This document shows, in pieces, positions 23,421 to 36,144 of a stretch of DNA of 64,000 bases. The DNA comes from Stichopus chloronotus (lineage: Eukaryota > Echinodermata > Holothuroidea > Aspidochirotida > Stichopodidae). The notes below the pieces were generated by a model, which was not told the DNA's origin, ran no database searches, and was given only the letters and a program-made list of their open reading frames with translations. Location: positions 5,652,835 to 5,716,834 of the forward strand of contig CM037840.1 in NCBI GenBank assembly GCA_021234535.1, in the 5' to 3' direction. A program made the translations under genes and the position numbers. Numbering within the stretch: position 1 is the first letter of the stretch; each line of letters opens with the position of its first letter.

Positions 23421-26400
23421 CATTTAGAGGTAAGTGGGGCATTTATTCTGCAAAATACATCTCTTACTCTATTGTAAACATACAGTTGCGCTGAGAAGTA
23501 ATTGAACAAAATTCTATGCAGCATAATCTTTTAAGCCTCTTAGAGAATGCAGAAACGAGCTCTGGGATTATTCACTATAGCGCTATTGTCCCCTCAAGGC
23601 AACTGACATCGATACTCTCTGTGGTTTCTGCATAACAAAAGGAAGGCATCCCAAAGTTCTTGTGGTCACCTTCTAAACCAGAGAATCCTAACCAAACTGT
23701 AGCGCATTGTTGTGTTTTCAAAAAAAGGGGGAAAAAAAAAACAAAAACAGCTAGATCTGTTTGCTGGAGAAGACTTCTTTTTCATTTATTTTTTACTTGT
23801 GGATTGAATTTGGTAAACAGAAAATATTAGGCCTCCAAAGGATTCCGTTTGGCAGTGAGTCAAGGTTGGAAAACCTTGCGAACCTTCTGAACCTGGCTCA
23901 CGGGAAATTTGCAACGCTTGCAGGAAATATAAAAAACGGGGAAAAAACAGCTCATAGAAATCTTCAAAGGAACAAAACAAATGAGGGAGAGCAGGGAAAA
24001 TGTTGTTAAAAAAGCACTAAAAAGCAGTTCTGTTGATCGTTATTGCTCACGGTTTTCACATAGACAAATAGCGCAGGTTACCTCTATGCCTAACCACGAT
24101 GTCCAGCATATCCACAAAGACCATGCACACTCAGGAAATTATCGCCAGTTTAGTTTTAGGCACACTTCAGCTGCCCTACATACCCAATCAAACCCAGTGA
24201 CCACAGATGATTCGCGCACAGCTTGTGCATAATTTCATCTCCATCGGTTTTAGTGTTTGTTGTTTTTTTTTTCTTTTTAAAGAGCAGCATAACAGATTCT
24301 CTGTGCAGTTAATGAGAACGGACTGCTTTCATAGGTACATGCTGTATGTACACAGCATACAGTTCATAGCAAAGCAAACAGACCCCATGCGGAATGCATT
24401 GACCTTTGCACCTTCTTCACGTTTACAGCCTTACACCCAAATGCAATGGTAGCGCCAAACACCTTCCTGGAAAACATAACGTTACACTCAGTGTAAAAAA
24501 AGGCTTTGATTAAACCATTTTGAAATATGAGACAGATGAGTTTTTTTTTTTCAACTCTTTTTTTTTTTGCTGCAAATTTCTACTGCCTGTTAATGCAGGC
24601 ATAAAAAAGTTCAGTACAAATGTGGTAGCTGCAACAGGTGGCTGAATTTTGAGTACTAGGAATGCGATAAATGTCACAGGTGTTTTGTGTGAGGTAGTAG
24701 ACTGGGGTTAACGTCCAGACACCAAACTACAAGCCGTCAGATAAATGAGGAAATTGTCAAGATATTAGCATTTTGGGACAGGTCCTGACATTTTTGCAGT
24801 TAAAATATTTTGTTGGAAACATGCCAGGATTTTCCTAAGTCAAACACGCAGAGCTGTTCGTAAGAAGTACAGCTTGTACTGTAGTCGACAGTGTAGTGAT
24901 CTATGATTCTGTGCAACGTTCCACACAAAAGTTTTGTTTCATTATTTGCCTGATTTGACTGAAAGCTTTTAATTGAAGAATGCCACGATTGAGACATTTA
25001 TTCTAGGCCCATTGCATATCTATATAGTGTAATATCGGGTTCAAGTTCCACCCGTTTCTGACATTTTGTAAGTGACACTTCTTCACATTTGAAAAGGTAC
25101 CGTATATTGCAACAACACAAATAGCCTAACATGAAGCTTTCATGATTGATTTTTCAAATATTGTACGAGTTTTCAGTTATATTTTTTGTGTTCAGGTGCA
25201 CAATTCTACCCCTTCGATGTGCTAGGAACCCCTACATAAATGTCAGCGGGAAATTGGTAGATTGTCTATTGCATTTTTGGGAAATTTTGACAGGTTTTTC
25301 AAAAGAGTCTTATTCATCCGGTCGTTTTAGGGCTCCCGATTCTCCATGTTTGAAAATGGAAAACGGTGTTTTCCACTTCACAAATTCTCAGTTTTTTCTT
25401 TTTCATTTTTCCCATTTTTGTGAATTTTCATTCCAAACATGAATGGCAATTGTAAGTTACTCGTGTGAGAATTGCTCCACATGTGTACAAAAGTGCACAG
25501 AGATATAGAACCCACAAAGGCCTATTGTGTGGCAATAGGATGAACGCTACCTCATCGTAACAAAGGTTCGATCAAAAGACATCATTCCATACTGCCTCAA
25601 AAATTAAATGCTTCAGAAAGGTCTTATTTGAAAAAACACAAGAGATTGCCCAAAGCCCTCCGAAAAAAACAGTAAGTATATCCTAACGTAGATATATATG
25701 GAATAGCCTAACCACCTCAGAGATAACGTGCCTATTTCATCGCCCATGAAAGAACAGCCGACTATTTGTAAGTAAATGAGAATTCATGTTATTTACCAAA
25801 CAGTCAAATGTATTCTATTGTTTTTCAGTCCCAGAAGCTTAAAATATTGAAATTTAAGATTGAATTTGTAGAAAGACGTCTTTCTTGAGGCAACAGTTGC
25901 AGTAACTTACCCTCCTCGAGTTTTCAATGACTGGGCATACTGTGGTCAGTACTAGCGCTCATGGGGAATGCTCGGTTGATTCAATCAGGTGTTTTGGCCA
26001 GCATCTGCTTGGGCCGACTTTCATATTATGCTCGCTTGATGTTAAAGTTTATGCAGGAAACTTTAAGTTGTAAACCATTTACATTTCATTAATTTTATTT
26101 TTTTTTGCCATATTAGACAGTTTCTCTAGATTTGGTAAATTCCGTGAAATTCTGGAGTTACAGTTCAATTTCCGTTTTCAGCTGAAAATTGGCGGCCCTA
26201 CTTTACAGAAGAGTTTTTTGCTAATTAAATAGACTGCAGACTTTTTATTCTATTTTCCTTATGCTGTACCACATAATCGTTACCGGAGCGTTACAGGTTA
26301 TCATGTACCGCACAATGATATTTTTCATAGGGACAGTTTTGCCGTAGGTTTTATCGGCCACGTTTGAAATCACACAAACTGTGTTGATATGATGCTGAAA

Positions 26401-26903
26401 GTTGGGTCAAAAAAAAAAGCAGAGGTAAGTTGTCTCTAACTTTTAACAGGTTTACAAACTTCAGTAATGTTGCATTTGTTGTCTTCTTTTGGGAAACGTC
26501 TTCAGAATAAAATCGCCAAGTCTGTTAAGTCATCTGTAGCACTAGCCTAACATTGTATGATAGTGTGATGTATCATGCAAATGATACAATGCATACAAGT
26601 TCCAAAACTTCAGACAACTTCTTTAAGAAATGCGAGACACTTTCTTTTTAATTTGGCTGCCAGTATTTATTCTTTTTGTCCTTGCTTGTAATTGTTCATA
26701 GAAGGGATTTATCCTAACTGTTGTCCCTTTGTGTAGCCTGAACAGCTTAGCACTGTGGTGATAACCACAAAACTAAGCAGCTTATGGTACTGAGTAGCAC
26801 TGCGTAGAAGAGCGTTCCGTAACAATAAGCATTTCCTCACAGAGATGCGGTAAATTTTTCGAGGGCACCTACACGTGATCAATTACTATTCGGCGCAATT
26901 GTA
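23421..26903. other. Intergenic, no gene recognised
   Basis: AT-rich sequence with several A and T homopolymers. A 98-codon frame at 25146-25442 is Phe/Ser-rich with no recognisable domain. Nothing supports a host gene. Confidence 0.5.
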
Positions 26904-27100
26904 CCACTTGGACTCTTAGAGGGCTTCCAGACCTGCAACTCCATGGATGGCCACAGAAATTTTGCCAACATTCCAGATTGAGGGCTCACTCGACATACAA
27001 ATTTTTCAGGAAAAAATACACAGGATGCATGCTCAGTCATTTTCAAAGTAGCTACACCTCTACAGATGGCCACTCCGACTTCGACTCCAAGGCTTTTGGG
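26904..27100. repeat. Dispersed repeat, copy 2
   Basis: A second copy of the 23.2-kb repeat in the same orientation. Identical blocks include CCAGACCTGCAACTCCATG and ACAAATTTTTCAG, followed by GCATGCTCAG and TTTTCAAA. Confidence 0.65.
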
Positions 27101-27369
27101 TGGGGCGTTGTATTCCACAGACTTTACTCCATGCTGCTTTCCATTTGGCTTGTGAAAATTGTAATCACGACTCATTTGGTGTTTTTTGAGGCTCGTAAGC
27201 TGTGAGAAGCCACCTCGACTTCAAAACTCTACTTAAAATGGTGGACGCAAAATGTATATCAGAGTAGTTTCAAACAACTTTCTTTGAGAAGCAACGGTAA
27301 TCAGCTCAAATCAATAGGTTTAGTGTGAACACCATGAACATGAAAAATATTTTCACAAATGTTTCAGAT

Positions 27370-28420
27370 ATGTTAGGTATATATTGTGACACCTACCTTG
27401 CAAACACGATATCTCAAAAAGGGTAGCGTGCACAGAGCTGTATTCTGTGTGTGGGTGTACACTATAAAGTAATAGGAGCTTATTGCTCATTCATATGTTT
27501 TACTGTATGAGGGTGTATCTTATTGATTGCCATAAACCTATTGCTTTTGGTGGAGATCAAAGGTCATTTAGAGGTCAATGGGGTCAAATATTGAGAACCT
27601 GTAAACACGATGTCTCAAGAAGGGAAGCTTTACAGATTTCGCATACATCGGTTGTACTTCATTGAGTAAAGGAAACGTATTGTTTGTGGTGGAGCTCTAA
27701 GGTCATTTGGAGGGCAATGGGGTCAAATAATAAAAACTTGTAAACCTAATATCTCAGGAGGGGAAAGATGCACATATGTCATACTTGGTAAGTGGGTGTG
27801 CCATACAGAGTGCAAGCAGCCTAATGTATTTGGTGGAGGTCAAAAGTCATTTGGGGTTACCACGGACCAAATAGTGAAAACCTTGTTACCCCGATATCTG
27901 AGGAAGGGAAGTTTGTGCATATCTAATATTTCTCATGTGGGTGCATCTTTTTATGTGCAAGGAGTCTATTTTTTGGTACAGTTCAAAGGTCATTTGGGGT
28001 CAGTGAGAACCTTGTAAAGACAATATCTCAGAAAGGGAAATTTGTAACTAAGTCATATTGGTATGTGGGTTTACATTACCTTGCCTTTGTTATTGTTGGC
28101 AATCAAAGGCTAGTTAGGGTCAACAAAGATCAAGTAGTGAAAACCTTGTAAACACAGTATCTCCAGCAAGGAAGGTTTACAGATCTCATATTCAGTATGT
28201 GGATGTACCTTATTGAATGCAAGGTGTCTGTTGGTTTTGGTGGATTTTAAAGGTCATTTGGGGTCAAAAGCGATCAAATCATAAAAACCTTGTCAACCAA
28301 TATCTCAAGAAGGGGAGTTTGTACTGATCAGATTTTTGGTATGTAGAGGTACCTTGTTAGGTCAAGTGAGGACAACTTTGTAAACTTTGATATCTCAAGA
28401 AGGGAAACTAGCACAGAATT
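27370..28420. repeat. Degenerate tandem repeat, ~140-bp unit
   Basis: Anchors of the form GTAAACACGATATCTCA recur near 27401, 27601, 27740, 27886, 28013, 28149, 28291 and 28380. Each unit also holds a GGTCAAAGGTCATTTGGGGTCA-like stretch and a TATGTGGGTGTACCTTAT-like stretch. About eight units are recognisable, with spacing of roughly 90 to 200 bp. All open frames here are interrupted and differ between units, so I read none as coding. Confidence 0.85.
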
Positions 28421-30630
28421 GATATTTGGTATGTTGGAAAGCTCTTTGATATATATCTCAGCAGTATGCAGTTTTGCATGTTCAGATTGACACCTAGTAT
28501 TTGTCATAATACGTAGTGCGATGTACAATAACATCTGATTTTGGTGGATGCCAAATGTCACCCGAGGTCATCTGCAGACAGACTGTAGACAAATCATGTT
28601 TGCAGTATCTCATGAACCGCACATTGCACCAACTCTCAACTTGGAGGCTATGTAGGACTTTCTAAATAAATAAGGTGAGGGTGTCTCTAGAGGTCAGAGG
28701 ATGTGTGGGGTCAAATACCATTATTAGGTTTGGTTTTGATGTGGACCAAAGATCATCTGAGGTCCTTGACTACAAAATGTTAGGACCTTTGCTGGTGTTG
28801 TTTCACTTTTCTGTCTTTTCCTTTGGGTAGAAGGTATTTGAACTCTCCTCCAAGCAATGACTGGCAATGCTTGCACATTTAGGAAATTCCAGTTTGAAAA
28901 CTTTTACCTGTCGGTTAGGTTATAAAGTGTACTTGCTGTACTAATTTTACAAGTCTTTGACTTATAATGATGCAACCTTATCTATGTATCTTCAGCTGGC
29001 ATTCTGCTGGTTTCTGATAAAAAACGTCTGTGTTTGCAGAGTATTATGCTATGCTTGCTTGCTGACCTCATAACAAAGTAATTCTGTGGGGAAGTGGTGT
29101 CTGAAAGCCCAATTTGGTTGATTAAATTCAACACACCTTTGAGTTTCTATTTAGTCCACAAATCAGCTGTACAGTATTTGATATCATGCTTCTTTTATTA
29201 TTGTAGTTCCCTGCACTACAATCTTGTCATTATCGGTCGAATGCCAAATTTTTTTGTTGAGCCTTGTAGGGCTCATAATGGCTATCATGTGTGTAACATT
29301 TCGTAAAAATATGCATGCTTGATCTTTTAACAAGAGCAGTAAGTTTGAGCTATGGCCATCTTCAATCCAAAATCTTCAAAGGAAGAGCAAAGGCCACAAC
29401 TACAGAACCAATTTAAGGAGATAAAGTAATGAGCCAGCCCTGCAGATAAGTTTCCAGAAATTTCCGTGAAATATGGTTTGGCCTTTTCCAATGAGGTAAC
29501 CTGGAGTGTTAACTGTTGTTTCCAACTTGGAGTGCAATACAGCACCATTGTGTTTAATATGGTGTCACAGAATCGTGTACAGCTTTTAAGTGTTTACAAC
29601 ATCATGTCCCTGTACAGAATCATGTCCTGCTCTTATGTAAGTTTCATTTCAGTGGTGAAACAGAAAGCCAGTTTTGACAAATATACAGCAGTACTAGAGT
29701 ACTCTTCAAAGTCCGAGCAGTACAGTCTTGTCCGACATATGTAGTAACGATAAGTGTCAACAGTTTTACGATGTTATGAGAGAGATCCAATGGAATTTTT
29801 GTTTCGTCCAGCGTGATATAAAAAAAAATGGATTGGGAAAGGGGCCAGCAGGAAACAGCATCCCTTCCCCAAAACCACTACTCCTATGAGGAGTAGATCC
29901 ACGAAGACTGGCTTAATCCCAACAACAAGGACTTGCCTACCACGCACAACAATTCTGTAGGCAAATTTGTAGGCAAATGCAGTTCTGGTTTATTACTGTT
30001 GTTTTGACAGTTAAAAGTGCTCACATAGTTTTCAAAGCCATAATTGGTGTTTCAATTCCTTGCCAAAGGCAGGAAGGAATCTGTGCAATGGTGATTTTAG
30101 TTAGGTGTGTGCTTGCACGTGCATGTGTGTGTAACAGCAATCTTGATATCACTCTAGTTTTTGAAGGGAAGGTAGGACATTGGTGAAAGCTTGTGTGTGG
30201 GTAGGACATATAAAGATCTCGGTTGGGATTGTTTTTGGTGTGGTTCAAAGGTCATGAGGTCACTAGCAGCCAGTATATAGACAAAGTATGTTTGCAGTAT
30301 CTAAGGAAGTATGTGTTGCTTGAACTTCAAACCTATAGGGTATGTAAACCGGTAAGATTAAATAACATTGTGATGATTTTCTTGGAGGTCAAAAGTCATA
30401 TGGGTTCATCATTGGCCATAATGTGAAAAGCTTGTGAACGTTTGTTCAGGCTCTAGTTTTTGAAGGAAAGATGCAAGACAGATCAAAGTGGGTGTTTGGG
30501 AAGGACACATAGAAATCTTGGCTGGGATTGTGTTTGGAGCAGGTCAAAGGGCATCTGATGTCACCAGTAGGTAGAATGTAGACAACCAATGTTTGCAGTA
30601 TCTTAGGAATCACATGTTGCATGACCTTCA
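28421..30630. repeat. Outlying diverged units of the ~140-bp repeat
   Basis: TTTGCAGTATCT, AGGTCATCTGAGGT and CTAGTTTTTGAAGG segments recur near 28600, 28690-28770, 30150-30310 and 30450-30610, resembling the 27.4-28.4 kb units but more diverged. Unique sequence lies between them. Confidence 0.5.
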
Positions 30631-32440
30631 AATCTGGAGACTTCCTTCTAAGTAAATGAAAAAAAAAAAAGGCTAATATTGTTAAACCTGTCTCACTGCA
30701 TTTTCATTACTTTCAAATATTTGTCATAATTCAGTTTCGACACATCACATACAGAACTAGACCAGTACTTGAATTGAGATGGGGGTCTCTGGGGCACAGA
30801 GAATCAGAGAAATCACGGTGCCTCTTGGCTTTCTTGTTTCTCAACAAAACTGACATGAGAATGTTACACAAACTAGCAGGTAGCTATTGGTAGCAATCTC
30901 TGATGTATGTCGATTAATTTGCCTCAAAATTGAAGAGATACTGAACAAAAATGTGATGAAAAACAATGATTTCAGTTTCAGCCCATTAGTTTACTCATTT
31001 CTAAGTTATTGGTTTTCCTAAAGACTGGCCTGAAAGTACTTTGCTTAGTAATTTCTTGAGGTCAATTAAACAATAACACTACCAGCAAAGGTGTCATGTA
31101 GTTACTGTCTATTAAACATATAAAATGATTCCCAACTATGTGCACTATGAATAAAGATAAGCCATAAATTTGCTAGTGCAGGTATATTACTTACTTGCTC
31201 TAGGGAAACTAACTCAGGTAAAACTTACATCTTGTACTGTATGTTCCGCAATACAGTGCATATTACGGACTGTGCTTGCATGGAACCAAATTCTTCATAG
31301 GATATTACACAGTTTTGCAATGGCATTTTCCATATTTCTACTGGTATTATTGCAACCTTGTGACTAGCAAGATGGACCAACATCTAGTATAGATTACTGC
31401 ATCTCTCACTACAATGGAAACCCAATAGCTGAGAACTGACAAAAATCAAGTGTAGTGTCAATCCCTCAGGTGAAATTATTTACACAAGATTACCAGTAGC
31501 TTAGCCCTGGTAAATTTATCCTAACCCCAACTTGGAAGAGGGGCTTAATCAAGCTTGGGCTTTTTTCATTCCCACATGAAAATAGGAAGAGTAAGTAAAT
31601 AGGTGGTCTAAACGGTGAAGGAGATTGTGTTTGTGGGAACAGGCCTAAACACTGAAACGTGTCAACTGAGACTTGGTGTTTCACCAGTGAGCATCAATAG
31701 CCTAACAGACTTGAAAGTTGTAAATTTAGACATCCAGGTTGACCATTCAGCTGACCGGGTAATTCACTCTGAATTTTGTAAAGCTATGATCATCCCATAT
31801 TGTAGGATCCATAAAAATAATGTATGCTTCTTGTTATGAACATTTAAGGGCTGTTTGTCACTACTGTACATGCCTGTATAAGTTTGATTTTTGTTTTGAA
31901 GTTTGAACCTTTGCAGACTTTCATTCTGGTTATGTTCATGATGACTTATCTTCTTGAAATAGTCAGCAAATTGCCCCTCCTCAATTGCACACATTAGACA
32001 ATCTTGTCCTTAGTAAATGAGATGGAACGGTATACTATTTCCAAATTCAAATTACTGGGTTACCAAGAGGTCATCTGAGCTGCCTACCATTTGCTCTAAA
32101 CACATGTCATGGTACGTTTACTCCTGGTATGAACACAGGTTCCTCAGCACTGCAGAGGATCCTGTGATGCTGTGCATCAGATGTATGCAGTAGTGCTTGC
32201 AACTTTTGCATATTTAGTTTGCAATTTATCTCTTGTGTAATCAGCTGTGCAACAAGTTCCTTGTCAGAATGTAATGTCAAAGCAATATATTAAAAAAATA
32301 TTTAAGATGCCATTGTCCCCCATTTGACATCAGGTGACTTTGTTCTATGCTCTAAGCAGCTGAGATTATATTGTAATTTTACATGTAGATCCATGATATG
32401 AAAAACAGCTCAATTAACCTATGCACTGGACGATGCCTTA
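30631..32440. other. Intergenic upstream of the RING/B-box gene
   Basis: No open frame with domain signature. It presumably includes the promoter and untranslated leader of the downstream gene near its 3' end. Confidence 0.45.
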
Positions 32441-32461
32441 TCTACTGTGTTGTTTGCTTGT

Positions 32462-32600
32462 CAGTGGGATAGAATCACTGTGAGGTGTTAAAAATGTCCT
32501 GAGGCTATCAGGTAACAAGATACTGTACATACACTTTTCTTTTTGTACATGTGGTATGAAAAACAGGATTTTTAGTTGCTTCAGGTCATCATGTTCATCC
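32462..32600 (+). promoter_or_regulatory. Leader region duplicated 3.1 kb downstream
   Basis: It aligns over about 130 bp with 35561-35695: GTGGGA, AGRTGTTA, GGTAAC, AGAT, CTTTT and ATGAAAAAC blocks fall in the same order. As it lies immediately before the RING/B-box coding region, it is probably the leader or proximal promoter. Confidence 0.5.
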
Positions 32601-33527
32601 AACTTTTTTTTTTGTCTTCAACAGTTTATAGAAGCTGATGGTCACAAAATGCATATGGCCGAAGATGAAGATTCAGAGGAGCTGTGCATCTCATCAGAGG
32701 TAATTACCTGCTCCATCTGCTTTGACAACTTCACCCAACCGAAGACACTCCCCTGCGGTCATTCTTTGTGCCTCTCACCTTGCCTAGAGAATTTGTGCAA
32801 GGAAAACCCAAAACTGTGCCCTTTATGTCGCAAACCATTCAGCCTTCCCCCTTCTGGGAGAAGTGAAGACTTGCCAACAAACTTTGTGGTTCAGCATTTA
32901 CTGGAAACTGCAAAACCAAGTAAGAAAGTGTCAGTTTCTTCTCTGGAAATCAGTGAGAAAAAATCTTGGGAGTACACTGATTCTGGAAACATCTGCAGTG
33001 AACATGAAAATGAAAATTGTGACTTCTTTTGCATCACATGTTTAGCAGTTGTTTGTCCTAAATGCTTGCTGTCCACTCACAAGATAGGACGGCACAATGT
33101 TGTGGCAGCAGAGGACTACTCCAGAGAGAAGATAGACAACCTCCTGCAAACTCTGAATAAAATACAAGGGATCAACATTGATAGATTCAAGGAAAGTGGC
33201 ATCACCATGAAACTGCTTAAAAGGGCTGGCAGCTATTACTCAAAAATGCCACTCTTTACCAAAAAGTTGGAGCAGCTCAAAGCTCAAATGGAAAAAGTTG
33301 AAAAACTCTGCAGCTCGTTAGTGGAAGATCTCTGCCATAGTGACTTCGATCGAATCAGAGAAGTGGAAGAGATACCACAGATGGTTAAATGTCTCCACCA
33401 AGATCAAAAAGAGGTGGAGATCCTCTACAACAGTGTTTGCAAGGATGTGAGAAAATTGAAAACTGCAGGAATGGTGGCTGCTGCAGCAGTTGGCCTATCA
33501 TTTGGTCTACCTTTGATTCCCCTTTGA
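32556..33527 (+). CDS. RING finger / B-box (TRIM-like) protein
   Basis: The open frame encodes a C3HC4 RING (CSICFDNF, then LPCGHSLC, then CPLCRKPF) at about residues 52-97 of the longest frame, and a B-box2 (CSEHENENCDFFCITC...CPKC...H...H) at about 147-185. A helical, Lys/Glu-rich region follows (LEQLKAQMEKVEKL) and the C-terminus is hydrophobic (VAAAAVGLSFGLPLIPL). RING/B-box proteins are generally E3 ubiquitin ligases, many in innate immunity. No B30.2, NHL or filamin domain follows, so it is a short TRIM-like protein. Two starts are possible: ATG 32556, in an unbroken frame, or ATG 32649 (MHMAEDED), preceded by a good splice acceptor (TTGTCTTCAACAG ending at 32624). I favour the second. 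The short hydrophobic C-terminus could be a membrane anchor. Possible polyadenylation signal AATAAA at 33920. Confidence 0.88.
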   Translation: MKNRIFSCFRSSCSSNFFFCLQQFIEADGHKMHMAEDEDSEELCISSEVITCSICFDNFTQPKTLPCGHSLCLSPCLENLCKENPKLCPLCRKPFSLPPSGRSEDLPTNFVVQHLLETAKPSKKVSVSSLEISEKKSWEYTDSGNICSEHENENCDFFCITCLAVVCPKCLLSTHKIGRHNVVAAEDYSREKIDNLLQTLNKIQGINIDRFKESGITMKLLKRAGSYYSKMPLFTKKLEQLKAQMEKVEKLCSSLVEDLCHSDFDRIREVEEIPQMVKCLHQDQKEVEILYNSVCKDVRKLKTAGMVAAAAVGLSFGLPLIPL

Positions 33528-33919
33528 ATTTGAAGTGCTGAGAAAAGATGGTATAATGAAGTGTCTGTATTAATTAAATAATAAGGCCTGTTAAAATCAA
33601 CATATTGTACACTTTGAAATGTCATCTTAAACTATTCATTTTAGATGTAATGCAGTTCCCATCAATTTTAATGCTGCATGTACTGTGTATTTGTAGTGAG
33701 CTAGTGGGCAATAATGTTGGATTGATTGATTTAAATAACATGCATTCCTATTTGGTTCCTTGTCAGACATACAGGAACTATCGTGGTCTAGTTGGAATAT
33801 GTCCATGCAGCTACCTTTGCTCCTACATGTACCCAATGAATTATTAATTGTTCATGTTCATACTGTGTATTGCCAAAGAAAATATTTGGAATTGATTTTA
33901 TGACAACCATTTATTATCC

Positions 33920-33925
33920 AATAAA
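33920..33925 (+). terminator. Polyadenylation signal AATAAA
   Basis: A canonical hexamer about 390 bp after the RING/B-box stop codon, in otherwise non-coding sequence. Confidence 0.5.
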
Positions 33926-34457
33926 TAGGAGTTTATGTTAAAGGTTCTTTTCAAACCAGTGATGGTGTCATCAAGGATGCTGAATCATGTCATGCAGGTC
34001 ATGAGGGGTTATTTTAGATTCAAATCATTAAGCAATGCTAATAGTGTATTCACATGTGGAAGATATTGTATATACATCAGGCCTTATTGAAGAATTTTCT
34101 GTTTGAAGAATTTTCTGTTGTCATTTTAGAAGTTTCCAGAATTTCTCTGAAGTCAATAAATTGACATTTCCAAATGGTACTAAATTAACAGTCAGCAGGG
34201 GGCAATAATGTGAACCATTTAGATACCTCAGAAACTTGTGTATCAATTTTATTGGACTCATATGTGTGTAGTGCAATAGTCTTTTGATTGCAAAAATGAG
34301 AGACCGTTTGATGAGGTAGGAACAGTGTATTGATGTTGGTATCAGAAGGCATTTGAACATGTGGTTATCTTCAGAAGATAGCCCTTGTTGCATTGGTTCA
34401 GTATTTTTGTCAAAAGACATTCCCACAAAGTAGTAGATAGTAGGTCAAAATGGGCCA

Positions 34458-34886
34458 GTGTTGAGGTGGCATTTAAACGCTGCATGAGGGTGCACACGTC
34501 TTGAGGCGGCATTTTAAGGCTGCACATGTCTTGAGGCGGCATTTGCTGCTGCCAATGCTTTTTGCTGCTGTACTCCTTGCTGATTTTGTGTCCATTTTCT
34601 TTCCATTTCCTCCCCATTTTCATGTCAATTGCGTATTTGCTATCATTTATTCACATATTGTTTTTCCTTCCAATTTTGCAATGTTTTCTCTTTTTATAGT
34701 AAAATGTTGAAATGTATTTGAAAGCAAACAAGCAAATGAGAGAGAAAAGGAAACTGCAGATTGAGAGGGAAAAAGAGAATAAAATGATAGTAAAAAAAGA
34801 GCTTAAAGAAAGTACCTCATGCAGCCTCAAAGTGAAGACCCATTGTGAGTAAACTCTCATGCAGTCTCAAAATGACACCTCAACAC
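34458..34886. mobile_element. TIR element (MITE-like), 429 bp
   Basis: GTGTTGAGGTGGCATTT at the left is inverted at the right as GTGTTGAGGTGTCATTT, and both continue into a CTGCATGAG block, giving about 33 bp of imperfect TIR. Near the left end CTTGAGGCGGCATTT is repeated. No flanking duplication was found. Confidence 0.6.
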
Positions 34887-35560
34887 CCGCATATTTTCAC
34901 CCCCCCCCCCCCCATCTACTACTTCACATGAGGTATCCTCTGTACCGTGCATCACCCAATGGTATTTCAGTACTGCTGTCAACTGGCAGTCTTACATGTA
35001 CGTCAGGTATTTTCTGTAGATTACTCTTAGTGAACCTTATTGCTGTCAACAGACATGCAATTACCATATGTCAGGTACGTGGATCATCTGTAGGTCACCC
35101 TTGTTGAATTTGGTAATGCCATCATAGAGGTCAAAAGTCACTGACATGAAATAAGCAGTTCAGTGTCTGAAATATGAGCACTACATGGTCAGCAAATTAA
35201 GTGAACTTTGTAGAGTTTGAAATTGATGGTTATTGGTTGTGGGTTTATTCTTGAAGTTCAAAGTATGAATAATGGTAGTGACTTATGTACTCTATGTGAG
35301 TGTGCAGTTTATGCACTTATCAGGTTTCCAGTCAGCAATATGTGAAAGGTCATGCATGAAAGTCATATGCACCAGTATTCTTATACATGATGAATTCCTC
35401 TTGTTAAAAGTCCAAAAACAATTTCTTTTAATTACACATTTCCGACTTTCTCAAATACTTTTACCCATGGACATATTATCCGCTACCATGATGTGAAATT
35501 ATACAGCTCGAGACTGCAGAAGCATTTTATGTGTAATTGACTATATTATTGTTTCTATGT

Positions 35561-35695
35561 GAGTGGGAATGGATCATCGTTAGATGTTACAAATGACCCA
35601 AGGCGATTGGTTTGGTAACGAGATGCACCACACTTATCTTTTGTCTTTGGCATGAAAAACGTAATTTTTGGTGGCTCCGGTTCAGTATGATTTGC
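35561..35695 (+). pseudogene. Diverged copy of the RING/B-box leader
   Basis: Colinear with 32462-32600. The second copy also has an ATGAAAAAC start-like segment, but its frame stops after 12 codons and no RING sequence follows. It suggests a former second gene copy whose body was lost, or a duplicated promoter. Confidence 0.45.
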
Positions 35696-36144
35696 TTCTC
35701 AATCAAACTGAAGTCTTGGTGAATACACTCTTCTTTCTAATTTAATGAAATCATGAATCGGATTTGATCATGTAGATAATGCTAGCGTGCCAAATGTACA
35801 TGAAATATGGCATGGTATGTTAAGTAGGGATGCAAGAACAGACCTCTTTTTAGTCCCGGTCAAGATGGTTGTAATTCTTGTTCTCTTTAGTGTTTCCTCG
35901 AAATGCTTTTAACATACCATCACGCTGCTATTCTAACAGTGTCCTGTTCGTCAGCTGTTTACACGCAGGCTCCTTACCATATGCACATCCAAGGATTTGT
36001 TCAAAACAAACATCTTGGACATTTGTCGAAAATGGGGCTTAACCATGTGCAAAACACTCAATCTTTATTCATGTATCACACTTGCTTGTGTACAGAGCGC
36101 TCACACAGCCACAGTGAAGTGCCTGGACACTGTTCACTGTGATT

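Noticed and set aside
25035..25055. tRNA T-loop-like GGTTCAAGTTCC
   Set aside because: No acceptor, D-arm or anticodon arm can be drawn around it.
27483..28017. Short open frames over the ~140-bp repeat
   Set aside because: They differ from unit to unit and are interrupted, as expected for non-coding tandem repeats.
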